Numbered from the stretch's first letter, positions 16,382 through 26,130 are shown. The stretch: 64,000 bases of DNA from Pseudomonadota bacterium (GCA_036141575.1 JAYZXF010000006.1:1-64000); one strand, 5' to 3'. Notes: generated by a model from the sequence alone, not told the origin. Numbers and translations are program-made.

Positions 16382-18895
16382 TTAATCATCTTCTTGTTTG
16401 CGGAGGAAATCAAACAGGTCATCAATGTTAGATGTGTCAGGCTTTTCTTCCTTCTTCTCAGCTGGTTTCTTCGCCGCTTCACCACGCACAATTGGAATTG
16501 GGTCCGATTGTGGCAGGTCCATCAGTTTATCATCTGCAGGCGCTTCAGATTTCGCCTCACCGTCTTTTTTGAGGAAGTCAGATGGCAGCTCTTTCTTCGG
16601 CTCTTCATCGCCAGTGGCTTTCATTGCCCCTTCAACAAGCTCTTCATTTGAACGTGTCTTTGTTGGCGCACTGTCTGAGCCTTCTGGCACAAACAGGTAA
16701 CATTCTTTTGTAAAGCCATGCGGTGGTACTTTACCAACCTGTGCACGCTTACCAACCCAGTCTTCAAACTCGTTAAGGACACGGTCTTTTGTACCAATTG
16801 TGTTCTTAAGTCCAATACCAACACTACTGTTGAACGAAACAAGATCAGCAAGGACAGCTTCTTTGGCTTCCATCAGCTTCACACCCTTACCACGGCCAAG
16901 AACACTGATCTGATCACGATCAAACATCAACAGACGACCATTCTTGTTTGTGAGTAGGCATGTTGACAGACCAACCATATCATACGGTGCTTCCACCATA
17001 AACTTAGCCTTATCGCCTTTGGCAACGTTAATAATTTGCTTACCGTTCTTGGTTTGTGAGAACAGGTTATCTTTTTCAACAAGGAAACCAAAACCACCTT
17101 CGCTTGCCATCAGCACATACTGAGATGACGGCACAAGCGCTGTCACAATTTCTTGACCAGGTTTTAGATCAATACTGACATTAATCGGCTCACCAAAGCC
17201 GCGCCCGTCAGGAAGCTTAGAGCCATGAAGTGTGTAAACCTTACCATCACTACTTAGGAAACAGATGTTATCCGTTGTGTAAGCCGGGATACGTACAAGC
17301 TCATCATCACCCTCTTTAAAGCGGTATGTCGTGTCAGCAGAGCTGTGGCCCTTCATGGCACGCACCCAACCTTGCTGAGAGAGCACCATTGTAATTGGCT
17401 CTTTCTCAATCTGGTCTTCAAGAGAGACAACAACTGCCTCTGGTGCACCCAGTACTTCTGTACGACGCTTATCACCAAACTCTTTTTCCATGTGCTGAAT
17501 TTCTTCAGTCAAAATGCGAGTTTGCTCTTCGTAAGAGGCGATAATTTTTTCTAAGCCAGCAAGTTCAGCAGTCAATTCATCGTACTCACGTTGAATTTCC
17601 ATTTCTTCTAGCTTACGCAGACGGCGCAGGCGCATGTTCAAAATGGCATCAGCCTGAATCTGATCAATCCCGAAGCGTTCCATCATAATTGGCGCTGGAT
17701 GATCGTTCTCTTTAATAATCGCAATCACCTCATCAATGTTGAGGTAAACAATCTTGTAGGCTTCAAGGAGGTGTAGACGCTCAGCGATTTTACCACTGCG
17801 CCACTTAGATTTACGCACAAGCACCACACGACGGTGGTCTAGGAATTCATCCAGAGCTTCCTTCAGGCTCACACATGCAGGTGTACCGTTAGAAAGAATC
17901 ACGTTCATGTTTAGTGAGAAACGTACTTCAAGGTCTGTGAGCTTAAAGAGCGTTTCCATAAGAGCGGCGGCATCAATTGTGCGGTTCTTTGGTACAAGTA
18001 CCATACGGATGTTTTCATCCGACTCATCACGCACATCTTCAAGCCATGTAATCTTTTTCTGGTGCATCAGGTCAGCGATTTTCTCAATCACTTTACTCTT
18101 CTGCACTTGGTAAGGCATTTCCTTAATAATAATTTGGTACTGGCCACGATCCAGTTTTTCAATCTCGTATTTTGCACGGACACGCATGCTGCCACGGCCT
18201 GTTTCATAAGCCTTAACAATCGTTGCATGGTCTTCGTTTAGCGTACCACCCGTTGGGAAGTCTGGGCCTTTTACACTGCGCATCAGTTGTGCTGTTGATG
18301 TTTCTGGCGCTTTCAAAAGCGTCAGCATCGCTCGGCAAAGTTCACCCACGTTATGCGGTGGAATGTTTGTTGCCATACCTACGGCAATACCCGTTGTCCC
18401 GTTTGCAAGTAAGTTCGGGAAAGCAGCAGGCAACAGCATTGGCTCTTCATCTGAGCCATCGTATGTTGGCATAAAGTCAACGGTGCCAGACTCTAGGTCA
18501 CGCATCATAGCAATGGCAACTTTGGTCATACGAGCTTCCGTGTAACGCATCGCCGCGGCGCCATCACCATCAATCGAACCGAAGTTCCCCATACCATCAA
18601 CCATTGGGTAACGCAGAGAAAAATCCTGCGCGAGACGCACCATTGCATCGTAAACCGATTGGTCACCATGTGGGTGGTATTTACCAATCACGTCACCGAC
18701 GACGCGGGCACACTTTTTGTAACCTTTATCTGGATCAAGGCGAAGCATACGCATTGCGTAAAGCAGGCGACGCTGTACAGGCTTAAGACCGTCACGAACA
18801 TCAGGTACAGCACGAGACATAATGGTTGAGAGCGCATACGTGAGGTAGCGACTCTTCATCTCATCTGCAAAATTACCTTTAACGATCTCTGTCAT
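16382..18895 (-). CDS. parC: DNA topoisomerase IV subunit A (ParC)
   Basis: 837 residues. It cleaves and rejoins DNA as the A subunit of topoisomerase IV, which decatenates daughter chromosomes. Visible: [15 protein letters not shown], the quinolone-region [14 protein letters not shown] (74-87), and catalytic Tyr118 in [12 protein letters not shown]. The QRDR positions equivalent to E. coli Ser80/Glu84 read Gln/Asp, as in many alphaproteobacterial ParC. About 90 residues at the C-terminus (from roughly 745) are a charged, Pro/Lys/Glu-rich tail ending [13 protein letters not shown], longer than usual. GyrA is the alternative; the [15 protein letters not shown]-terminus and reduced C-terminal repeats favour ParC. 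Confidence 0.92.
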   Translation of the reverse strand: MTEIVKGNFADEMKSRYLTYALSTIMSRAVPDVRDGLKPVQRRLLYAMRMLRLDPDKGYKKCARVVGDVIGKYHPHGDQSVYDAMVRLAQDFSLRYPMVDGMGNFGSIDGDGAAAMRYTEARMTKVAIAMMRDLESGTVDFMPTYDGSDEEPMLLPAAFPNLLANGTTGIAVGMATNIPPHNVGELCRAMLTLLKAPETSTAQLMRSVKGPDFPTGGTLNEDHATIVKAYETGRGSMRVRAKYEIEKLDRGQYQIIIKEMPYQVQKSKVIEKIADLMHQKKITWLEDVRDESDENIRMVLVPKNRTIDAAALMETLFKLTDLEVRFSLNMNVILSNGTPACVSLKEALDEFLDHRRVVLVRKSKWRSGKIAERLHLLEAYKIVYLNIDEVIAIIKENDHPAPIMMERFGIDQIQADAILNMRLRRLRKLEEMEIQREYDELTAELAGLEKIIASYEEQTRILTEEIQHMEKEFGDKRRTEVLGAPEAVVVSLEDQIEKEPITMVLSQQGWVRAMKGHSSADTTYRFKEGDDELVRIPAYTTDNICFLSSDGKVYTLHGSKLPDGRGFGEPINVSIDLKPGQEIVTALVPSSQYVLMASEGGFGFLVEKDNLFSQTKNGKQIINVAKGDKAKFMVEAPYDMVGLSTCLLTNKNGRLLMFDRDQISVLGRGKGVKLMEAKEAVLADLVSFNSSVGIGLKNTIGTKDRVLNEFEDWVGKRAQVGKVPPHGFTKECYLFVPEGSDSAPTKTRSNEELVEGAMKATGDEEPKKELPSDFLKKDGEAKSEAPADDKLMDLPQSDPIPIVRGEAAKKPAEKKEEKPDTSNIDDLFDFLRKQEDD

Positions 18896-19125
18896 AAATA
18901 CACCTAATATTTGTTTGGCACTGCGCTCTCATCAGCGCAAAAGCGTGGTTTTGCTCGATGCTCACACGTGGCTGTGGCAATCCGTGCCCCAGCTCGCTGG
19001 GTTTAGGCAATTGCCTAAACAGCTCTAAAACCCTTTGAATTTGGCGCATTATAGGGCTTTTCGGGGCTTTCGTAAAGGATCAGATACCTGTTTTTATGAG
19101 ATTTTTTGCTTAAAATAGGCGCATT
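18896..19125. other. parC upstream region with a 20-base perfect palindrome
   Basis: There is no gene in this stretch. GTTTAGGCAA directly abuts its own reverse complement TTGCCTAAAC at 19001-19020, about 105 bases upstream of the parC start. It could be an operator for a dimeric regulator. No T run follows on either strand, which argues against a terminator. Confidence 0.6.
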
Positions 19126-19588
19126 TTAGGTAAGGGCAGCAATAGAGTAGGCTACTTTTGTTTTTTCTCGCCCACTTAAACAGCCCGAATACAGCAAATC
19201 ATATTTATGAATATTCGCAGCATTCACTTCTACGCAGTGCACTAACGTCCCCGGAACAAATTGCCATTCTTCATAAGCTGGCCCATAACATGCGCTCGGC
19301 AAAATCTCGTAAATATCCTCTTTGATATACCTTGCTAAAACAGGGCGGTAGCACCACTTGCCCAGCAGGCACACCGCAACTTCTCTTTTCTCGAGGCAAG
19401 ATTTCAAATAGATCACGACATACATGTCTCACAGAGACACGGTCACCCTTTTTCAAAAGGGTTGCATCCACCTGCACAAGATTCACATCAACATATATAT
19501 CTTTTGCAAGAGGGTACATGCGATTCAAAACGTATTCTTCAAGACCGTAGCGCTTAATATAAGATATGATTAACCTTGCCTTAAACAT
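19126..19588 (-). pseudogene. Frameshifted hypothetical gene
   Basis: Two overlapping frames together read as one protein of about 150 residues. The first frame starts at 19588 (MFKARLIISYIKRYGLEEYV) through KKGDRVSVRHVCRDLFEILPRE. The second continues REVAVCLLGKWCYRPVLARY through ACYGPAYEEWQFVPGTLVHC to a stop at 19126. They join if one base is removed from the TTTT run at 19386-19389 (AAAA on the coding strand). Either the gene is broken by a 1-base slip or the assembly has a homopolymer error. The product is a small cytosolic protein of unknown role. Confidence 0.6.
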
Positions 19589-19721
19589 AACTATTTAACC
19601 AACTCATAAGACTTCTTTTCGTATAACTTAAACACAAGACGTCCTTTACCTTTATTCAGATATAGACATATGTTTATAATACTGCCACACATGACAAACA
19701 CAATTTAAAATTGCAGAAACA

Positions 19722-20096
19722 ATGAAAAAGCTCTTTATTCTTTTAACATTGGTAACAACGCCTTTCACATCAATTGCTCAAACACAGGCTGAAATGAATA
19801 TGGATGCACTGGAAACATTGAAGTCCTATAAAAGAACAGAGCAACTTGTATTGAATGGTGCTTTATCAAGAGCAACCCCAACACAACAGAAAAAACTCCA
19901 AAGAATGCAAGAACTCTGGGAAGAATACACCAGAATCTATTCTTCACTATATATAGAAGGGCATACGGGGAGCGCACGCCCCATGTGTGCAAGCTATGTG
20001 CAAGAGGCGCTTACCAACCAAAACGCTCAGAATCTAAAGAGCCTCATCACAAGAGAAGAAGGCGATGTTTGTACCCCTGTTTGGATGCTAAACTAG
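19722..20096 (+). CDS. Small exported protein of unknown function
   Basis: 124 residues with a clear signal peptide (MKKLFILLTLVTTPFTSIAQ, cleavage near AQTQ). The mature part is helical and has two cysteines (MCASYVQ and DVCTPVW) that could form a disulfide in the periplasm. No family is recognised. It converges with the lysozyme remnant and overlaps it by 4 bases. No ribosome-binding site of note precedes the ATG. Confidence 0.68.
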   Translation: MKKLFILLTLVTTPFTSIAQTQAEMNMDALETLKSYKRTEQLVLNGALSRATPTQQKKLQRMQELWEEYTRIYSSLYIEGHTGSARPMCASYVQEALTNQNAQNLKSLITREEGDVCTPVWMLN

Positions 20097-20494
20097 GGCT
20101 CCTTCCTAAACAGTGCCTCCTCTCGGGCTCTCCGCTTAATCAACCCCCTACTTACGACCTTCTTGCCATCTACAGTAATCTTGTTCCATCGTTTAAATTC
20201 ACTAGCAGCTTCATCATAAGCGCCGTTATTTAAACGTTTGATTAATGTTGAATCTTCAAAATTTTTAGCTCCCACGTTGTAGCCAAACGATACTAAGGCA
20301 TCAAACTGGTTTTGATTAAGAGGAACGCTAACATGAGTACGCACCGCATCTGTTGCAACTTGAACATCTCTTTTCAGCAAGTCTTCAGCCTCTATTTCTG
20401 AAATCCCTTCAGAAAAATCTTCACCAGACTGAATTAAATGCCCGTACCCAATAGTAGGAAGACCTGCCTGTATAGAGGTTTGAAGGGTGTGAAT
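20093..20494 (-). pseudogene. N-terminally truncated GH24 (T4/R21-type) lysozyme
   Basis: The frame runs from directly after the recO stop codon without any ATG, GTG or TTG before the conserved TIGYGH motif. It continues IEAEDLLKRDVQVATDAV, PLNQNQFDALVSFGYNVGA, RWNKITVDGKKVVSRGLIKR and REEALFRKE, all GH24 endolysin landmarks. The catalytic Glu normally some 10 residues before TIGYGH, in the EG motif, is missing, because recO ends there. The first ATG at 20380 would leave only the C-terminal lobe. It looks like a phage endolysin fused end-to-end to recO by a deletion and is not expected to be active. Confidence 0.75.
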
Positions 20495-21205
20495 TTAAGA
20501 ATCTTTAGTTTGTGCAAGCGCAATCAAATGACGTCTCGCATCACTCTTTTTGCCATCTAGTGCACGCTCTAGAAAGTGACCTGTGAGGGTAAATACATCC
20601 TGAATGTCTTCGCTTTTACCGCCAAATACCTTATGGAGAGGAAGAAGCTTATCGCGATACGGCGCACCAGCTACTTCACCCACCGCGCGGCCACTACGCG
20701 GAGACACATAAGCCAGCTGCTCGCCTTCGCTTTCCACCACCGCCTGTTCGGGTTTGAGAGAGAGACCATAGCCCAGTTCAAGCAGAAGCTTAAATTCAAA
20801 CACACCAAACTTTGGCAGAAGTGCGCCTTCTGGCATGGTGCACACATCTCTGAGGAAGCTTTCAGTATAGCCGTAAAAGGCTGTGTGAGGATCATCACTT
20901 TCAAAAGATTTAAGAATAAGATCAGAAACAGCACTCACTGTAGTGAGGCGCTCCTCACTCATCATACACTGTGCAGCCACAGGGTGCTCAAGTTCTACAG
21001 AGAACGTCCCAAGTTGGGTTTCTAGCCTGCGGTAGCGAGTAATGTTCACCACATTACCTTGTTGAAGCGCATTCATCTTTTTCTTTGCCGCCTTCACCAT
21101 GCCACGGCTTACACCCCACTCTTCACTAAACACAGTAAGGAGCACCGCGTTCTCATTATAAGGTGCAGCTTTTAAAACAATGGCTTTGGTACTTTGGCTT
21201 GACAT
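20495..21205 (-). CDS. recO: DNA repair protein RecO
   Basis: 236 residues. It acts with RecF/RecR in loading RecA on gapped DNA. The N-terminal OB-fold reads STKAIVLKAAPYNENAVLLT then FSEEWGVSRGMVKAAKK, the standard RecO opening. The C-terminal helical part contains FKLLLELGYGLSL, and YVSPRSGRAV in the zinc-loop position of some RecO, here without a full cysteine set. The stop codon lies at the junction with the lysozyme remnant, so the natural C-terminus may have been altered; it ends LIALAQTKDS, which looks plausible for an intact protein. Confidence 0.9.
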   Translation of the reverse strand: MSSQSTKAIVLKAAPYNENAVLLTVFSEEWGVSRGMVKAAKKKMNALQQGNVVNITRYRRLETQLGTFSVELEHPVAAQCMMSEERLTTVSAVSDLILKSFESDDPHTAFYGYTESFLRDVCTMPEGALLPKFGVFEFKLLLELGYGLSLKPEQAVVESEGEQLAYVSPRSGRAVGEVAGAPYRDKLLPLHKVFGGKSEDIQDVFTLTGHFLERALDGKKSDARRHLIALAQTKDS

Positions 21206-21347
21206 AATATCTTACTCTACCTTAAACCAAGGCATACACACCATCTTTTTTACGTTCCTTTGGAGATTCCTCATGGAAAGTTTTGCACTTCAAAAAAAAC
21301 CTTTAAAGGCAAATGAAGCAGCCCTAAGCAAGTGATTTGAGCATATT

Positions 21348-21602
21348 ATGCTCATCGTTACGGTGGCTTCTATTGTTACAGGGCTTATCTGCACACTCCT
21401 TATCAATGGCCTTCTCTATCAATATTGGAGCAGCAACCTCCCCGGCATAATGAAAAGCGCTGCAGGGCCCTTAACATTGGTTTTCTCGGTCATGCTATTT
21501 ATGACCTTCTCCCAGCTCGCAGCCATTGCGTATTGCGGCATTCTGCAACGCCTAGGCCTCACAGACACATGGAAGTTTTGGATATATATGGATACACGTT
21601 AA
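21348..21602 (+). CDS. Small two-helix membrane protein
   Basis: 84 residues with two hydrophobic helices (about 3-26 and 40-66). The family is not recognised; residues such as GLICTLLINGLLYQYW suggest an inner-membrane protein. No strong Shine-Dalgarno precedes the ATG. A convincing terminator follows it by 8 bases, which supports expression as a single gene. Confidence 0.6.
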   Translation: MLIVTVASIVTGLICTLLINGLLYQYWSSNLPGIMKSAAGPLTLVFSVMLFMTFSQLAAIAYCGILQRLGLTDTWKFWIYMDTR

Positions 21603-21610
21603 CCGACTCA

Positions 21611-21639
21611 AAAACACAGCTTCATGCTGTGTTTTTTTT
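21611..21639 (+). terminator. Rho-independent terminator
   Basis: AAACACAGC-TTCAT-GCTGTGTTT followed by a run of Ts, 8 bases after the small membrane gene. Confidence 0.9.
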
Positions 21640-21721
21640 ATTTATTTTCACCTCGCCCCTTGATCTGCACAAAAAATAGGCATATATATCTTAAAAGCAA
21701 ACGATCAAAAGGAAACACTGA

Positions 21722-22168
21722 ATGATCAATACCGCTAGCACCTCTACATTCAGCCAAGCTGAATCTTTGATTCAAGATTTTGAATCTCAAACCCAAATGA
21801 ATGCCGTAAAAGACTTTGCCAGACGCACTCTTAACCTAGAAGAGTACGAATGTTCATTGATCTTTATGAGTGAAAACAGCCATGTCTACCTTATGAAGGA
21901 CGGCTCACTTGTACTTGAAGCCCTTACAGAGAGCTCAGTACATGCCATTACAGCAGACGAGCTTAAAGAAATGGCTCGCGCTGAACGCATGGCACCTAAG
22001 GGGTCTATTCCAGATGTCATTAACAACAAGGCCATTGATGAAGCCTTTGCACGTGCAGCCAGCATGAGCGATGCTTCTAAAGTGCCTCTACTTTGCAAAG
22101 CAAACACCTTCAACATGACAAGGGCTCTGCTTGAGAACCCAGTTGAAGTGATGGCACAAGCCGCTTAA
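21722..22168 (+). CDS. Hypothetical cytosolic protein
   Basis: 148 residues, not recognised. There is no signal peptide or membrane span. The middle CSLIFMSENSHVYLMKDGSL looks like a small alpha/beta fold, and the rest is helical. AGGA lies 8 bases before the ATG and a clear terminator follows, so it is a monocistronic gene. Codon choice resembles that of the neighbouring core genes. Confidence 0.7.
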   Translation: MINTASTSTFSQAESLIQDFESQTQMNAVKDFARRTLNLEEYECSLIFMSENSHVYLMKDGSLVLEALTESSVHAITADELKEMARAERMAPKGSIPDVINNKAIDEAFARAASMSDASKVPLLCKANTFNMTRALLENPVEVMAQAA

Positions 22169-22182
22169 TGCGCACACATTTA

Positions 22183-22212
22183 AAACCCTCCCAAACCATG
22201 GGAGGGTTTTTC
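22183..22212 (+). terminator. Rho-independent terminator
   Basis: AAACCCTCCC-AAACCAT-GGGAGGGTTT with a T tract, 15 bases after the hypothetical gene. Confidence 0.92.
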
Positions 22213-22304
22213 TTGCAGTATAGGGGCCGGATCCCTATAATGGCGCCAACACAAGCGAATATGAATGTGTCACAACCAAATAGGATAAAGGATGAAAGGA
22301 CGTC

Positions 22305-23336
22305 ATGATGTCTGTAGAAACAATTCAAAAAAACGGTTATGAAACAATTGTTAAAGCCACTGACCCAGAAAGCGGTCTAAAAGCGATTATCGCTGTTCAT
22401 AACACCAATCGTGGTCCTGCCGTTGGAGGTACTCGCCTTTATCCATACTCATCTGAAGAAGAAGCTATGACAGATGTTCTTCGTCTTTCTCGCGGTATGA
22501 CTTACAAATCAGCTCTTGCTGGTATCCAGTTTGGTGGTGGTAAGTCTGTTATTATTGCTGATCCAAGCAAAAAGAGCCCAGAGCTTCTTAAAGCGTTTGG
22601 TAAGTTTGTAAACAGCCTAGAAGGTAAGTACTTCTGCGCTGAAGACATGAACACAACACTTGCAGACATGGACACAATTAAAACAAGCACAGACTTTGTA
22701 CTTGGCCGCGCAAGTGGTGACCCTTCTCCAATGACAGCGCTTGGTATCTTCATTTGCCAAAAAGTTGCTGCTGAAGAATTCATTAAAACACAGATGTCTG
22801 ACCTGACAGTTGCGATCCAAGGTGTCGGTAACGTTGGTAAAAACCTTATTAAATGGCTTACAGAAGCTGGCGTTAAAGGCGGTAACATTACAATTGCTGA
22901 TGTCAACCAAGACGCTCTTACTGAAATGGCAACAACATACGGCTGCACAGTGGTACCAACTGAAGACATCCACAAAGTGCCATGCGATATCTACGCGCCA
23001 TGTGCAATGGGTGGTATCCTGAACGAAACAACAATTCCAGAGCTGAACTGTAAAGCTGTCGTTGGTGGTGCAAACAACCAACTGGCCACTGAATCAGACG
23101 CTGACCTTCTACAAGGCCGCGGTATTCTGTACGCACCAGACTACCTTGTAAACGCTGGTGGTATCATTAACGTGTACTACGAAAACCTAGAAGGTGGTTA
23201 TGAGAAAGACCAAGCTCTTAAATCAATTCACGGTATCGGTGATACACTGCGTGAAATCTTTGCGATGGCAGAAAAAGAAGGCATCCTGCCTGCAGAAGCT
23301 GCTGACCGCGTTGCTGAAAGCCGCTTTACACACTAA
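22305..23336 (+). CDS. ldh: Leucine (Glu/Leu/Phe/Val) dehydrogenase
   Basis: 343 residues, matching leucine dehydrogenase length. It oxidatively deaminates branched-chain amino acids with NAD. Substrate-site motifs: GPAVGGTRLYPY, the catalytic Lys in QFGGGKSVI, and AEDMNTT. The Rossmann motif is AIQGVGNVGKNLI, and VVGGANNQLA plus YLVNAGGIINVYYE are conserved C-terminal elements. AAAGGA precedes the tandem ATGATG start by 4-7 bases. Strong preference for a narrow codon set suggests high expression. It is monocistronic with its own terminator. Valine or phenylalanine preference cannot be excluded. Confidence 0.92.
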   Translation: MMSVETIQKNGYETIVKATDPESGLKAIIAVHNTNRGPAVGGTRLYPYSSEEEAMTDVLRLSRGMTYKSALAGIQFGGGKSVIIADPSKKSPELLKAFGKFVNSLEGKYFCAEDMNTTLADMDTIKTSTDFVLGRASGDPSPMTALGIFICQKVAAEEFIKTQMSDLTVAIQGVGNVGKNLIKWLTEAGVKGGNITIADVNQDALTEMATTYGCTVVPTEDIHKVPCDIYAPCAMGGILNETTIPELNCKAVVGGANNQLATESDADLLQGRGILYAPDYLVNAGGIINVYYENLEGGYEKDQALKSIHGIGDTLREIFAMAEKEGILPAEAADRVAESRFTH

Positions 23337-23358
23337 GCGCTTACATGCGAAACCATTT

Positions 23359-23389
23359 AAAAGCCGCTCCTTTTGGGGCGGCTTTTTTG
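23359..23389 (+). terminator. Rho-independent terminator of leucine dehydrogenase
   Basis: AAAAGCCGCTCC-TTTT-GGGGCGGCTTTTTT stem-loop 22 bases beyond the stop. Confidence 0.92.
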
Positions 23390-23466
23390 TTGCTATAAAC
23401 CTTTTCTTTATGTATACCACGGAGTATTCTTTATCTGTGTCCCTCTTTCATGAAAGGAATAAAACC

Positions 23467-23994
23467 ATGAAACTCGACCTGACAGGCTTCAAAAAAGACA
23501 CCCCTGCCAAGGCGATCATGTATTTTCGTGGAGAGTTTAAATTCCTCTCCAACATGGAACCTTGCAGCGTCACCCTGCCTGCTGAACCGGAGTTTGGCCT
23601 ACCCGCCATTGAGTGCGGCAGCACTGAAAATGCCTACATGGCATGGAAAAGTGTCGATCCAGAAATTCGAGCTATGCTGGCGACTATGGACCCGAAGGAA
23701 GCCAAAACCTTCACCCATGAAGATGATTTCATCACCCGTCCTGACGACAGCCCTGAAGGGCGCATTGCCATCATGACGGAAGTTAACAAGCAAAAGTACT
23801 CAGAGCGAAACCCTGAACTTCGCGCAAAGCTTCTGGCAACAGATGATGCGCCGCTTTTTGAAGGCAATATCTGGGAAGATAAATTCTGGGGCATTGACCT
23901 TCTGTACGGCAAAGGTGGTGAAAACTACCTTGGCCGCATCTTGATGGCCATACGCTACGATATCCAACTGAAACAAAGACTTTTTCAACGATAA
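23467..23994 (+). CDS. NADAR (YbiA/RibX-like) family protein
   Basis: 175 residues. The fold is recognisable from FRGEFKFLSNMEPCSVTL (usual F-x-G-x-x-x-LSNF-x-P), ECGSTENAYMAWKS (the S-x-E-x-A-Y-x-A-K motif) and FEGNIWEDKFWGIDL then NYLGRILMAIR. NADAR enzymes are N-glycosidases acting on riboflavin precursors or ADP-ribose; the motif residues look intact. The ATG at 23467 has AAGGA 9 bases upstream, and longer upstream readings run through the ldh terminator. It is flanked by terminators on both sides. Confidence 0.85.
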   Translation: MKLDLTGFKKDTPAKAIMYFRGEFKFLSNMEPCSVTLPAEPEFGLPAIECGSTENAYMAWKSVDPEIRAMLATMDPKEAKTFTHEDDFITRPDDSPEGRIAIMTEVNKQKYSERNPELRAKLLATDDAPLFEGNIWEDKFWGIDLLYGKGGENYLGRILMAIRYDIQLKQRLFQR

Positions 23995-23996
23995 AT

Positions 23997-24027
23997 AAAA
24001 GCCCCGTAATGTACGGGGCTTTTGTTT
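23997..24027. terminator. Bidirectional terminator
   Basis: AAAAGCCCCGTAATGTACGGGGCTTTT lies between convergent NADAR and TPR-sulfotransferase genes, with T tracts in both directions. Confidence 0.88.
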
Positions 24028-24036
24028 ATTTAAAAC

Positions 24037-25809
24037 TTAGAGTTTTTCGCCGAGAATATCAGCGAGCGGTTTCAGTCCGCTCCCATATCTGCGCCATTTA
24101 TCTACTGAACCTGTGTAAATCGGCTGACGCACTTGGTTGAGGCTCGCCGTATGTACACTTCGTGTTGATTTATGGAATTCAAGAGCTTCTTCTACCCATT
24201 CCAGCCCCACATATGCAAACAGCTCTTTACTCTCTGCTTCTTGATCAGCCACCATATCTTCATATTTCACAGTGTAAATATCATCAAATAGCTCATGCCA
24301 ATACGCCATCAGCTCCTCATGCATCATGTAGTAACGCCCCAGCTCATCAAGGTCATAGCTGAAACCTTGGCCATGTGTGAAGTTCTTCTGGAAGCAAGAC
24401 AGGCACGTATCCATACCGCTACGCTCACAATGAATAATCTTCGCTTGCGGGAACATGAGCTTAATAAAGCCAACAAGCAGTGCATTTGATGGCATCTTAT
24501 CGCTCACAAACTTGGCACCACTTTGCGGGTCCTCTGCACTTGCGAGCGCGAGGTACTCCTGCGCCCATGTTTTCAGCTTATCTGCCGTTACAGGCTCTGC
24601 CCAATCAGAAAAATCTTTAAAGAGGTTATTGGTTTTCTTGAGGCCTAGTACTTGTTGCAGGTGGTTTAACTCCCCTGCGCCATATACATCGGCACTGGTT
24701 GAAAGTATCTGCTCCACAAGCGTTGTACCACTACGCGGCATACCCAAAATAAACACGGGCTTTTCTGTTGAAAGACCGCTACCAGAAAGCTCTGCCACTT
24801 TCTCTTTTGTAAAGAAGGACTTCATCGCTGAGATATGCGCGCGCGTGTTTGATTCCTCATAAGAGAGGAACGGACGCTTCAAACGGCCTGCCGTTTTCAG
24901 AAGCTCCAAACTCTCTTCGTACATCTTGCTGTTCTCATAAATCGCAGCAAGTGTGTAAGCCGCTTTGTATTTATCAGGGTTTGTATCCGGCAATGTTTCA
25001 AGCGCTTTCCTAATATGCGCAACATTCTCATCATCGCTTTCAACCTTCTTAATACGGATACGCTGATACTGTAGCCCCATATCATCAGGGAAAGCCTTTA
25101 CACCCTCTTCAATAATCATGCTCGCCTGCTGCTTGTGGCCTAGCTGAAGCTGAACACTTGCATAAGCATTATACAGCGGTGCAACGCGGTAGCCTGCATT
25201 GTAAAGGTCTGCAAAGTAGCGAAGCGCCTCTTCACCTTTACTTTGGCTATTAAGAAGTAGACCCATGTAGAGTTTCGCCATCAGAAACTCTGGCGCAATA
25301 GATAGCGCCTTCTTCAAATCCATTTCAGCCAATGGATACTGACGATGACGTAGCCTCACGACAGCGCGGTGTACCAGTGAAATAGGTAAGTTCTCATCCA
25401 GTGTAAGCGCCATATTTAAATGATGAAGAGCCTCATCATCTTTATGCTGTTCCTGTGCACATACGCCAAGCCCCTGCAAAGCATGGACATGCCCTGCGTC
25501 ATGGTCAAGTGCATCCTGAAATGCCTTTTCCGCCTCAGCATAATTCAACGCCTGCAAATATACATTCCCCAGTGTTGTCCAGTACACCGGCGTGCTACTG
25601 TGGAGCTCAAGCGCCTTTTTTGTAAATTCTTCTGCCTTTTCATAAGCGCCACGTCCAAGCTCAATTTGGGCCTTCATATGCCATGCATCAGGCATGCTTG
25701 GTTGGTGCTGAAGCACCTCATCATACATCGTCTCAGCTTTAGATAAATCACCCTGTTGATGAGACAAAAGGGCATCTTGAAGAGTTTTTACAGCTTGTTC
25801 TGGCGTCAT
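24037..25809 (-). CDS. TPR-repeat sulfotransferase
   Basis: 590 residues. Residues about 5-290 are tandem TPR units (for example AEKAFQDALDHDAGHVHALQ). From about 345 a sulfotransferase domain begins with the PAPS 5'-phosphosulfate loop FILGMPRSGTTLVEQIL, with a 3'-phosphate-site Ser/Arg segment IHCERSGMDTCLSCF and DKWRRYGSGL near the end. It has no signal peptide and no membrane helix. This architecture is widespread in proteobacteria; the acceptor (polysaccharide, lipid or protein tyrosine) is unknown. It is monocistronic. Confidence 0.9.
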   Translation of the reverse strand: MTPEQAVKTLQDALLSHQQGDLSKAETMYDEVLQHQPSMPDAWHMKAQIELGRGAYEKAEEFTKKALELHSSTPVYWTTLGNVYLQALNYAEAEKAFQDALDHDAGHVHALQGLGVCAQEQHKDDEALHHLNMALTLDENLPISLVHRAVVRLRHRQYPLAEMDLKKALSIAPEFLMAKLYMGLLLNSQSKGEEALRYFADLYNAGYRVAPLYNAYASVQLQLGHKQQASMIIEEGVKAFPDDMGLQYQRIRIKKVESDDENVAHIRKALETLPDTNPDKYKAAYTLAAIYENSKMYEESLELLKTAGRLKRPFLSYEESNTRAHISAMKSFFTKEKVAELSGSGLSTEKPVFILGMPRSGTTLVEQILSTSADVYGAGELNHLQQVLGLKKTNNLFKDFSDWAEPVTADKLKTWAQEYLALASAEDPQSGAKFVSDKMPSNALLVGFIKLMFPQAKIIHCERSGMDTCLSCFQKNFTHGQGFSYDLDELGRYYMMHEELMAYWHELFDDIYTVKYEDMVADQEAESKELFAYVGLEWVEEALEFHKSTRSVHTASLNQVRQPIYTGSVDKWRRYGSGLKPLADILGEKL

Positions 25810-26130
25810 TTTTTTTGCTTTTTTATTTACGCTTTACTTCCCAACAGGCTTGCGTTGGTCCTGAAACAAAAGCTTAGCTTTTTATTTTTTTAATAGCGCA
25901 CTTCTTGCTTATGCGCTTGCGTTGGTTTGGGTATGCTTACGTAGCTTTGCACCATTATATACCAAAACAAAATATGGCACGAGTGCCAAAAGGGCGACCG
26001 AAGTCGCCCTTTTGAATTTCGATTATGACATACTACATGAGCGCATGAATAACAGATGCATATTTTGCAGGGTAAGATGCGTAGAGTACTAAAGGGTACT
26101 TAAGCAGGTTACCTTGATAAATAGGCGCTG
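25810..26130. other. Intergenic region with terminator and short direct repeats
   Basis: There is no gene. It holds two copies of GCTTGCGTTGGT (25848-25859 and 25915-25926) upstream of the TPR-sulfotransferase gene and a strong hairpin at 25988-26013. Nothing else stands out. Confidence 0.55.
25988..26013. terminator. Rho-independent terminator-like hairpin
   Basis: AAAAGGGCGACCGAAGTCGCCCTTTT is a near-perfect stem with a short loop and A/T tails on both sides. It probably ends the NUDIX transcript on the minus strand, 118 bases after that stop. Confidence 0.75.

Noticed and set aside
25848-25926. Two GCTTGCGTTGGT copies as regulatory sites
   Set aside because: Only two short copies without symmetry or a promoter nearby; they could be chance or a decayed duplication.
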